Assembly (NCBI GenBank): GCA_009923895.1 | Contig: RFSP01000146.1 | Coordinates: forward strand, 1-5,071 | Origin: Betaproteobacteria bacterium | GTDB lineage: Bacteria > Pseudomonadota > Gammaproteobacteria > Burkholderiales > Burkholderiaceae_C | Reading direction: 5' to 3' | Length of the DNA: 5,071 bases | Part shown: in pieces, positions 1 to 5,071 of the stretch | Layout of the letters: each line of letters begins with the position of its first letter | How positions within the stretch are numbered: the first letter of the stretch is position 1 | The notes under the pieces: model-generated | What the model saw: only the letters and a program-made list of their open reading frames with translations | The model's database searches: none | What the model was told of the DNA's origin: nothing | Translations under genes and position numbers: made by a program

Positions 1-1
1 C

Positions 2-2401
2 ACCGCCTATCACCTGGCCAAAATCGGCATCACCGATGTGCTCGTGCTCGAGCAAGGCAAGCTCACCAGCGGGACCACTTGGCACGCAGCCGGTTTGATC
101 GGGCAGATGCGCCCCAATCGCAACATGACCCGCATGAGCAAGTACGGCATCGAGCTGTATGCCACGCTCGAGCAGGAGACCGGTTTGGCCACCGGCTGGA
201 AGCAATGCGGCAGCGTCAACGTGGCCAAGACACCCGAGCGCATGCAGGTATTGCGCAAGCAGGCCTCACTGGCCCGCAGTTTCGGCGTGGATGTGCACCT
301 CATCTCGCCCAAGGAGGCCGGTGACCTGTACCCGGTGATGCGCACCGACGACCTGCAAGGCGCCATTTGGATTCCCGGCGATGGCAAAGCCAACCCCGCT
401 GACTTGTGCATGAGCCTGGCCAAGGGGGCGCGCAACCGCGGCGTGAAGTTTGTGGAAGGCGCTGAAGTGGTGTCGGTGCTTACCGAGCACGGTCCTTCGG
501 GCCACCGCGTGGTGGGTGTGCGCGTGCGCATCGATGGCGCCGAAGAAGAAGTTCGCTGCGAGACCTTGGTCAACGCGGCGGGCCAATGGGCCCGGCAGTT
601 TGGCGCGTTGGCCGGGGTGACCGTGCCACTGTATCCGGCAGAGCACTTTTACATCGTTACCGACAAGATCGAGGGGGTGCACCCCATGTTGCCGGTCATG
701 CGTGACCCCGACGGCTTCATCTACTACAAAGAAGAAGTGGGTGGCCTGTTGATGGGAGGCTTTGAGCCGGTGGCCAAACCCTGGAAGGTGGACCCCATTC
801 CCAGCACCTTTCAATTCCAATTGCTCGATGAGGACTGGGATCAGTTTGAGATCCTCATGAACAACGCCATCCATCGCACGCCTTGCTTGGCCACGGCCAA
901 GGTGAAGATGCTGCTCAACGGCCCCGAGAGCTTCACGCCCGATGGCAACTTCATCTTGGGCGAGGCGCCTGAGTTGAAAAATTATTTCGTCTGCGCGGGC
1001 TTCAATTCAGCCGGGATCGCCAACTCTGGAGGCGCAGGGCGGCTGATGGCCGAGTGGATTTCTGCGGGCGAAGCCCCGGGTGACTTGTGGGACGTGGATG
1101 TTCGCCGGTTTGCACCCTTCATGGCCAATCGCAAAGCCTTGGCCGAGCGCACCGGAGAGACCTTGGGCTTGCACTACGCCATGCGGTGGCCTCGGCAAGA
1201 GCTGCAGACCACGCGGCCGCTGCGAACCAGCCCCTTGTACGACTTGTTGGCCGGCGCCTCTCGGCCAGGCCCATTTGGGACCCGACAAGCCGAATTCGGC
1301 AGCAAGAACGGATGGGAGCGCGTGAACTACTTCAAGCTTCAGGGCATGGCCAGGCCCGAGGACACCTTGGGGCGCCCGGGCTGGTTGGATTGGATGATCG
1401 AAGAGCAACGCGCCACGCGCGAAGCTGTGGCGCTGTACGACCAAAGCAGCTTTGGCAAATTGTTGCTGCAAGGTCGCGACGCATTGGCCGTGTTGCAACG
1501 GCTGTGTGCCAATGACATCGATGTGCCTGTCGCGCCGGGCAGGGGGCGCATGGTCTACACCGCCATGCTCAATGAGCGCGGTGGCTTTGAGAGCGATCTC
1601 ACGGTCATGCGACTGGACGTAGATCGCTTCATATTGATCACCGGTTCGGCGCAGCCTGTGCGAGATGCCGATTGGATTCGGCGACATCTTCACCCCCACG
1701 AGCATGCCTTTTTGACAGACGTCAGCGCCCAGTATTGTGTGCTCAGCGTCATGGGGCCGAATGCGCAAGTGTTGATGGAGCGTGTCAGTCCTGACGATCT
1801 CTCACCCACAGGGTTGAAGTTTTCACACACCCGAGAGATTGATTTGGGGCACGCCCGTGTGCGTGCGGCTCGAATGTCTTATGTGGGAGGGCCGGGTTAC
1901 GAGCTCTACGTCCCGGTGGAGATGACCCGGCATGTGTACCTCACGTTGATGAACGCTGGCGCCGATCTGGGCTTGCGCGACGCAGGGTATTACGCGCTGG
2001 ATGCCCTGCGCATCGAGGCAGGACGAAGGGCCTGGGGGGCCGAATTGGGACCCGACGAAACCCCGTTTGAGGCCGGCCTGGAATCTGCGGTGCGCCTTGA
2101 CAAACCCACGCCGTTCATCGGCCAGGAAGCCTTGCGCCAGGCCCAGGGGCAGCCCCTTCGCAAGAAGTTGTTGAAGTTGGTGTTTGACGATCCGCAGGTC
2201 TATGCATGGGGCGGTGAAGCCATTGCCATCCAGGGCGAGTCGGTGGGCGAGATCAGCTCGGTGGGCTACAGCCCCAAGGCCGGCGCTTGCGTGGCGCTGG
2301 GCTATGTGCGTGGCGCGGCTGCGCAGGGGGTGCACAAAGGTACACCGGTGAGCATTGACTTGTGGGGGCAGTCGGTCAGCGCCAGGGCGTGGGACCGGTG
2401 A
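2..2401 (+). CDS. FAD-dependent oxidoreductase/GcvT fusion, sarcosine or dimethylglycine dehydrogenase-like (5' partial)
   Basis: This is a cytoplasmic flavoenzyme of the sarcosine/dimethylglycine dehydrogenase family. Members oxidatively demethylate N-methyl amines and pass the one-carbon unit to tetrahydrofolate. The window shows 799 codons in one open frame ending in TGA. The true start and the FAD-binding GxGxxG loop lie just upstream, because the frame opens at TAYHLAKIG, which normally follows that loop; probably about 15-25 residues are missing. An in-frame ATG at 38 is internal, not a start. Residue numbers count from position 2. The DAO/FAD domain spans about 1-355 and contains SGTTWHAAGL; His28 aligns with the histidine that binds FAD covalently in mammalian homologues. 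The FAO_M domain is about 357-442, with RPLRTSPLYD and GWERVNYF. The GcvT domain is about 444-700, with YDQSSFGK, MLNERGGFESDL (Asp532 matches the conserved catalytic Asp) and LRIEAGRRAWG. A GcvT C-terminal barrel occupies about 721-798. The usual GExG motif reads GGPG at 629-632. Family assignment is firm; the substrate is unresolved. Confidence 0.93.
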   Translation, partial: TAYHLAKIGITDVLVLEQGKLTSGTTWHAAGLIGQMRPNRNMTRMSKYGIELYATLEQETGLATGWKQCGSVNVAKTPERMQVLRKQASLARSFGVDVHLISPKEAGDLYPVMRTDDLQGAIWIPGDGKANPADLCMSLAKGARNRGVKFVEGAEVVSVLTEHGPSGHRVVGVRVRIDGAEEEVRCETLVNAAGQWARQFGALAGVTVPLYPAEHFYIVTDKIEGVHPMLPVMRDPDGFIYYKEEVGGLLMGGFEPVAKPWKVDPIPSTFQFQLLDEDWDQFEILMNNAIHRTPCLATAKVKMLLNGPESFTPDGNFILGEAPELKNYFVCAGFNSAGIANSGGAGRLMAEWISAGEAPGDLWDVDVRRFAPFMANRKALAERTGETLGLHYAMRWPRQELQTTRPLRTSPLYDLLAGASRPGPFGTRQAEFGSKNGWERVNYFKLQGMARPEDTLGRPGWLDWMIEEQRATREAVALYDQSSFGKLLLQGRDALAVLQRLCANDIDVPVAPGRGRMVYTAMLNERGGFESDLTVMRLDVDRFILITGSAQPVRDADWIRRHLHPHEHAFLTDVSAQYCVLSVMGPNAQVLMERVSPDDLSPTGLKFSHTREIDLGHARVRAARMSYVGGPGYELYVPVEMTRHVYLTLMNAGADLGLRDAGYYALDALRIEAGRRAWGAELGPDETPFEAGLESAVRLDKPTPFIGQEALRQAQGQPLRKKLLKLVFDDPQVYAWGGEAIAIQGESVGEISSVGYSPKAGACVALGYVRGAAAQGVHKGTPVSIDLWGQSVSARAWDR

Positions 2402-2410
2402 GGTGGCATA

Positions 2411-2438
2411 GATTGCTTCGCTGCGCTCGCAATGACGG
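2411..2438 (-). repeat. Dispersed REP-like repeat, copy 1
   Basis: Read on the minus strand this is a 28-base element beginning CCGTCATTGCGAGCG and ending GAAGCAATC. It begins 9 bases after the stop of the flavoenzyme gene. Its arms ATTGC and GCAAT (2412-2416 and 2429-2433) are complementary, so a short stem-loop is possible. The minus-strand translation gives the HCERSEAI peptide, which often turns up in spurious ORFs across bacterial genomes that carry this repeat class. It is recognised by pattern; genome copy number cannot be seen here. Confidence 0.75.
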
Positions 2439-2447
2439 AAATTTGGA

Positions 2448-2460
2448 CGAGCAATGACGG
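2448..2460 (-). repeat. Partial copy of the same repeat
   Basis: The bases GCAATGACGG at 2451-2460 repeat exactly those at 2429-2438, in the same orientation and 22 bases further on. The homology covers only the CCGTCATTGC end of the element, so this looks like a truncated copy or a tandem half-repeat. Confidence 0.5.
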
Positions 2461-2568
2461 GTATCGGGATTCGTAGAGACGCGTATCTGGACTTGCCGTG
2501 TGTCCGCCCGAAGACTGACTGTGTCATTGACCCCCCGCGTCAGCGACCGGCTCTGTCAGCGATCTACC

Positions 2569-2602
2569 CCGTCATTGCGAGGGCCGAAGGCCCGCGGCAA
2601 TC
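2569..2602 (+). repeat. Dispersed REP-like repeat, copy 2 with strong hairpin
   Basis: This copy begins CCGTCATTGCGAG, and its first 13 bases are the exact reverse complement of 2426-2438, so it is inverted relative to copy 1. It folds on itself: ATTGC (2574-2578) pairs with GCAAT (2597-2601), and GGGCC (2581-2585) pairs with GGCCC (2589-2593) around a GAA loop, with a small internal loop between the two stems. It sits 4 bases beyond the stop codon of the minus-strand transporter gene. It may help end or stabilise transcripts from the convergent genes, but there is no T-tract, so it is not a canonical intrinsic terminator. Confidence 0.7.
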
Positions 2603-2606
2603 CATG

Positions 2607-3479
2607 TCACCTGCGCTTCAACCCGAGCGCCATGACCGACGCCACCACCAACAGTGCCCCCAGCCACTGCAGTGGCCGCATGGCTTGACCCAATAGCGCC
2701 CAGGCCATCAACAAAGCGGCCACGGGTTCTACATTGAGGATGGGTGAGTTGCCCACCACCCCCAGCTTGGGCAACAAAATGAACACCAGGGTGATGCCCA
2801 GGCCGTAAAGCGCGGTCAAGGCGCCCAAGCCTGTCCAACCCACGACGTCGTGTGGCCAATGAAAACCACCCTGTGCGACGCCGGCACACAATGCCAGAAC
2901 GCCCACGGTGGCCATCGACCAGGCCGTCCGCAGCCGACCATCCAGTTGTGCCACTTCGTGCTGGGTGAGGACCAGCACCAATCCAAACACCAACGAGGCG
3001 GCCACCGCCAAAGTCACGCCCAGCCCCATGGGGCCCAGCGACAGGGGGTTGACATCGAGTGCGAGCCCCAGGCCCAAGAGAATGAAGGGCATGGCCCAAA
3101 GCACGTACCGGTCCGGTCGGTGCCGATACAACACCGCAGCCCACAAGGCGGTGCACAGCGGGTAGGTGTTGAAGGCCAACAAAGCCAGCCCTACGGGGAT
3201 GCGCGCCACGGCGGAATACAGCAACACGCTTTGCGCAGCCAACAAGGTCCCGATGACCCACACAAACTTGCGTTGTCGTGGATTCATGGCAGTGGGCACC
3301 CGGTAGATCTTGACGATGAGTGCAACCACCAAGGCGGTGACCAGGCTTCGTGAGGACACGGCCGTGATGACGTCGGCGCCGTGGTCCAGAGCGAATCGGG
3401 CGGCCACGTGATTGGCCCCCATGATGCAGGCGATGAGCAGCAGCCAAAAAAAGGAACGAGAGGTTAATGCGGTGGCCAT
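2607..3479 (-). CDS. EamA/DMT family inner-membrane transporter
   Basis: This is a predicted 290-residue integral inner-membrane protein of the drug/metabolite transporter superfamily. Members usually export amino acids, metabolites or drugs; the substrate here cannot be told. The sequence is almost wholly hydrophobic, fits about ten helices, and holds two EamA repeats (about 10-142 and 153-288). Helix 1 contains LLLIACIMGANHVAARFAL, helix 2 the conserved Arg44, and the first repeat VGLALLAFNTYPL (Asn104, Pro107). The second repeat carries NSPILNVEPVAALLMAW. It ends in a positive LKRR tail, and its length is normal for the family. The chosen ATG at 3479 is preceded by GAGGTGA, a good match to the anti-Shine-Dalgarno sequence. 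An in-frame GTG at 3485 would overlap the previous gene's stop by 4 bases and add two residues. Either way it is the second gene of an operon with the AhpD-fold gene and is probably translationally coupled to it. Confidence 0.9.
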   Translation of the reverse strand: MATALTSRSFFWLLLIACIMGANHVAARFALDHGADVITAVSSRSLVTALVVALIVKIYRVPTAMNPRQRKFVWVIGTLLAAQSVLLYSAVARIPVGLALLAFNTYPLCTALWAAVLYRHRPDRYVLWAMPFILLGLGLALDVNPLSLGPMGLGVTLAVAASLVFGLVLVLTQHEVAQLDGRLRTAWSMATVGVLALCAGVAQGGFHWPHDVVGWTGLGALTALYGLGITLVFILLPKLGVVGNSPILNVEPVAALLMAWALLGQAMRPLQWLGALLVVASVMALGLKRR

Positions 3480-3488
3480 CTTCACCTC
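3480..3488 (-). promoter_or_regulatory. Stop/ribosome-binding/start junction coupling the two operon genes
   Basis: On the minus strand the sequence GAGGTGAAG directly precedes the ATG of the transporter gene. GAGGTGA (3488-3482) matches the 16S rRNA anti-Shine-Dalgarno and also contains the upstream gene's TGA (3484-3482) and a possible GTG start (3485-3483). A ribosome terminating on the first gene would therefore sit on the second gene's initiation site, which favours re-initiation and fixed stoichiometry. The layout is seen directly; coupling is inferred. Confidence 0.65.
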
Positions 3489-4006
3489 GCATCATGCGAA
3501 TGAATCTGCAGGGCTTCCAAGAAGCGTGACACCAAGTTGTAGCCCGCGATGGTGGCGGCGAGCTCCACGGTTTGGCGATCGCCCAGATGGGTTCGGACGT
3601 CGTTCAACACGGCGGCATCAAATTGAATGTGACGGGTCATTTCGTCACACAGCTTCAAGATGCAGCGCTGCACGTCGGTGTACACGGTGGCTTCTTGCCA
3701 GCTGGGCAGCGCGTCCAATTGCGCTTGCGTCAATCCCTCTTTGAGCGCAATGGGTGCGTGTTGGTCTGCTTCGTAGGGTGCGCCGTTGAGATGCGCAATG
3801 CGCATGATGACCAATTCGCGCAGATCGCCAGGCAGGCTGAGTTGGTGGCGCACGGCCGTGAAGAACGTCAGCCACCCTTGAGCCAGCGGTGGGCTGTGCA
3901 GCAGCATTTGGTACAGATGCAAGACGCTGCCCCTCTCGGCGACAATGCGGTCGATCAAAGGTTGGATCTTGGGGTCATTCAAATCGGCGTAAGGCAAGCG
4001 GGCCAT
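3482..4006 (-). CDS. Carboxymuconolactone decarboxylase/AhpD-fold family protein lacking CxxC
   Basis: This is a 174-residue, soluble, all-helical protein of the CMD (AhpD-like) fold. The family includes gamma-carboxymuconolactone decarboxylase, the peroxidase partner AhpD and many uncharacterised members. The family core is RELVIMRIAHLNGAPYEADQH at about 63-83, where AhpD has CxxCxxxH. Here the positions read Ala76, Glu79 and His83, so both redox cysteines are missing while the histidine stays. The only visible cysteines are in RCILKLC nearer the C terminus, outside the motif. An AhpD-type thiol peroxidase role is therefore unlikely; a lyase, decarboxylase or hydrolase-like role is possible but unproven. 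The ATG at 4006 is preceded by AAGGTGA at 4017-4011 with a 4-base spacer. It is the first gene of an operon with the EamA transporter, whose start abuts this gene's TGA, and it is divergent from the Bug-type binding protein. Confidence 0.85.
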   Translation of the reverse strand: MARLPYADLNDPKIQPLIDRIVAERGSVLHLYQMLLHSPPLAQGWLTFFTAVRHQLSLPGDLRELVIMRIAHLNGAPYEADQHAPIALKEGLTQAQLDALPSWQEATVYTDVQRCILKLCDEMTRHIQFDAAVLNDVRTHLGDRQTVELAATIAGYNLVSRFLEALQIHSHDAR

Positions 4007-4046
4007 GGGGTCACCTTTGATAGGGGTCGCGATGGGCTCTTCGTGT

Positions 4047-4059
4047 TTCCCACAGGGAA
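4047..4059. promoter_or_regulatory. 13-bp palindrome, candidate operator
   Basis: TTCCCACAGGGAA consists of two perfect 5-base arms around ACA. It lies in the divergent intergenic space, overlapping the candidate -35 of the rightward gene and just downstream of the likely start point of the leftward operon. That is where a repressor or activator dimer could act on both. No regulator gene is present in the window, and a palindrome this short can arise by chance. Confidence 0.35.
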
Positions 4060-4076
4060 TTGCAAGCGCCTATAAG
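4047..4076 (+). promoter_or_regulatory. Candidate sigma70 promoter for the Bug-type binding protein
   Basis: The -10 candidate is TATAAG (4071-4076). The -35 candidate is TTCCCA (4047-4052), 18 bases upstream and matching four of six consensus positions. Transcription would begin near 4083, giving a leader of about 26 bases that carries the ribosome-binding site. The -10 is the most AT-rich hexamer in this 102-bp gap. The -35 is weak, so activator help would be plausible. Confidence 0.4.
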
Positions 4077-4098
4077 ATCACACTGTACCCTTCGTGAA
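4069..4098 (-). promoter_or_regulatory. Candidate sigma70 promoter for the AhpD-fold/EamA operon
   Basis: On the minus strand TTCACG (4098-4093) lies 18 bases before TATAGG (4074-4069). Each matches four of six consensus positions. Transcription would begin near 4062 and leave a leader of about 55 bases before the ATG. The -10 shares the TATA bases 4071-4074 with the rightward promoter, and the -35 overlaps the ribosome-binding site of the rightward gene. It is based on consensus matching alone. Confidence 0.3.
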
Positions 4099-4102
4099 GG
4101 AG
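4097..4102 (+). promoter_or_regulatory. Ribosome-binding site of the Bug-type binding protein
   Basis: AAGGAG lies 6 bases before the ATG at 4109, a strong Shine-Dalgarno at good spacing that fixes the start codon. Its AAGG can pair with CCTT at 4089-4092 through a four-base loop, a short stem unlikely to block initiation by itself. Confidence 0.8.
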
Positions 4103-4108
4103 TTGCTC

Positions 4109-5071
4109 ATGTCAAAAGCTTGGATTCGTTGGTTCACCGCCGCCCTGCTCATGGTGTCATGGGCCGCAGCCGCCTCAGCGCAAGCCTGGCCCAAGGCACA
4201 GCCCATCAAGTTGATCGCGGTGTTCCCGCCGGGCGGCTCGGTGGACCAAGTGGCTCGCATTCTCCAGACGCCATTGCAGCAGCAATTGGGTCAAACCGTG
4301 GTGGTAGAAAATCGCGGCGGTGCCTCGGGCGCCATTGGGACGGCATCGGTTCTCAACGCACCGGCCGATGGGTACACCTTTGCAGTGGTCTTCGACACCC
4401 ATGGCGTCAACCCCTCCCTCATGCCGTCTCTGCCTTATGACACCAAGCGAGACTTGGCCACGGTGGCCGTGGTGGGCACAGGGGCCATGGTGTTGGCCAC
4501 TCATGCCGATTCGCCGTACAAAACCTTTGCCGACGCGGTGGCCGCAGGAAAGGCCCGCAAAGGCGTGACCTACGGCAGCATCGGCTCTGGGAGCTTGGGT
4601 CACCTGGCCATCGCCTTGCTGGCCAAGAACAACAACCTCGACTGGGTGCACGTGCCCTATCGCGGGGGTGGGCCGTTGATGAACGATGCCTTGGCCGGCC
4701 ATGTGCCTTTGTCCATTGGGTCCATCTTTCTGACCAAGCCGCATCTGGACAGCAAGCGCTTGCGAGCACTGGCGGTGACCACGAGCCGCCGCTCCGCGCT
4801 CTTGCCCGATGTGCCCACGGTCGCTGAAAGCGGTTTTGCCGGATTTGACGCGCCCGCATGGTGGGCGGTGTTGGCCTCAGCCAAGACCCCGCCCGACATC
4901 GTGAAACAAATGAACGCGGCCGTGAATGCGGTGCTCAAGAGCCCCGAGGTGGCTCAACGTCTGGCGGGGCAGGGCATTGAAGTTCGCACCCTGACTCCTG
5001 AAGCGGGCAAGGCGTTCATTGATGCCCAGGTGGACATTTGGGCGCAGGTGGTCAAGGACAACAACATCAAG
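4109..5071 (+). CDS. Tripartite tricarboxylate transporter substrate-binding protein, Bug/TctC family (3' partial)
   Basis: This is a periplasmic ligand-binding protein of the Bug (TctC-like) family, which binds carboxylates and related small molecules for TctA/TctB membrane partners or as an orphan receptor. The window shows 321 codons with no stop. Family members are usually about 320-330 residues, and the visible end DNNIK resembles the usual C terminus, so only a few residues should be missing. Residues 1-24 form a signal peptide: basic start, hydrophobic core ALLMVSWAAAA, and Ala-Ser-Ala cleavage before Gln25. The mature protein opens with the family signature WPKAQPIKLIAVFPPGGSVD around 27-46; Asp46 is in the usual ligand-loop position, followed by Ala49-Arg50. 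ENRGGASGAIG (67-77), ADGYT (86-90), YGSIGSGSLGHLA, VPYRGGGP and LLPDVPTVAESG follow in the order expected for the family. No TctA or TctB gene is visible. It is divergent from the AhpD-fold/EamA operon. Confidence 0.93.
   Translation, partial: MSKAWIRWFTAALLMVSWAAAASAQAWPKAQPIKLIAVFPPGGSVDQVARILQTPLQQQLGQTVVVENRGGASGAIGTASVLNAPADGYTFAVVFDTHGVNPSLMPSLPYDTKRDLATVAVVGTGAMVLATHADSPYKTFADAVAAGKARKGVTYGSIGSGSLGHLAIALLAKNNNLDWVHVPYRGGGPLMNDALAGHVPLSIGSIFLTKPHLDSKRLRALAVTTSRRSALLPDVPTVAESGFAGFDAPAWWAVLASAKTPPDIVKQMNAAVNAVLKSPEVAQRLAGQGIEVRTLTPEAGKAFIDAQVDIWAQVVKDNNIK

Noticed and set aside
10..573. Long open frame on the minus strand
   Set aside because: It lies antisense to the well-conserved FAD domain; its translation is rich in Ser, Pro and Arg with no family signature. 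Such shadows are expected in GC-rich DNA.
266..874. 202-codon open frame on the minus strand
   Set aside because: It is antisense to the same flavoenzyme, has a His- and Gln-rich translation, and shows no recognisable motif.
1007..1768. 253-codon open frame on the minus strand
   Set aside because: It is antisense to the FAO_M and GcvT domains, which carry clear family motifs on the plus strand; the antisense translation has none.
1823..2527. Minus-strand open frame running from the intergenic repeat into the flavoenzyme gene
   Set aside because: Its N-terminal part is the translated dispersed repeat (HCERSEAI) and the rest is antisense to the GcvT domain, so it is not a gene.
2574..2601. 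Repeat hairpin as an intrinsic terminator
   Set aside because: The stem is strong, but no T-tract follows on either strand, so it is kept as a repeat with only a possible role in transcript ends.
2454..2696. Short plus-strand open frames across the convergent gap
   Set aside because: They translate repeat DNA and then antisense transporter sequence, and there is no convincing ribosome-binding site or conserved motif.
2572..3495. 307-codon minus-strand frame overlapping the transporter
   Set aside because: It is out of frame with the EamA gene; its translation is Gly-, Arg- and His-rich and lacks membrane helices, whereas the other frame gives a textbook ten-helix transporter.
4089..4100. 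CCTTCGTGAAGG as an RNA switch hiding the ribosome-binding site
   Set aside because: Only a four-base stem with a four-base loop forms and the leader is very short; there is no alternative structure to support a riboswitch or attenuator.
4175..4744. Minus-strand open frame inside the binding-protein gene
   Set aside because: The plus-strand frame has a signal peptide, a strong ribosome-binding site and full Bug-family signatures; this is its antisense shadow.

Overview
The window is GC-rich and densely coded, and looks like a chromosomal segment of a betaproteobacterium, probably Burkholderiales/Comamonadaceae. This assignment is inferred from three things: a Bug-type periplasmic solute-binding protein of the kind greatly expanded in that group, the G/C-biased third codon positions, and short dispersed repeats of the CGTCATTGCGAG type. 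No rRNA, tRNA, integrase, transposase, CRISPR array or phage gene is visible.

Layout from left to right. (1) Positions 2-2401 (+) hold a 5'-truncated, otherwise intact two-module flavoenzyme of the sarcosine/dimethylglycine dehydrogenase type: FAD-dependent oxidoreductase, then central FAO_M domain, then GcvT-like folate domain. (2) Positions 2402-2606 are a non-coding gap between convergent genes, carrying two inverted, hairpin-forming copies of a dispersed repeat plus a fragment, each full copy next to a stop codon. (3) Positions 2607-4006 (-) form a two-gene operon read right to left: first a carboxymuconolactone decarboxylase/AhpD-fold protein without the CxxC pair, then a ten-helix EamA (DMT) transporter. 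The two are joined by a stop/start junction that suggests translational coupling. (4) Positions 4007-4108 are a 102-bp divergent control region with candidate back-to-back promoters and a 13-bp palindrome. (5) Positions 4109-5071 (+) encode a Bug/TctC-type substrate-binding protein with a signal peptide, nearly complete but cut by the window edge.

Together the genes suggest a small-molecule catabolism and transport neighbourhood: an N-methyl amine oxidising demethylase feeding one-carbon units to folate, an inner-membrane metabolite transporter, a small AhpD-fold enzyme, and a periplasmic binding protein for a carboxylate-like ligand. No shared substrate can be proved from sequence, and the genes lie in at least three transcription units. 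I see no clear previously undescribed system. The observations most worth checking are the changed GExG motif in the folate domain, the overlapping divergent promoters with a palindrome, the CxxC-less AhpD-fold protein coupled to a transporter, and the paired inverted repeats.
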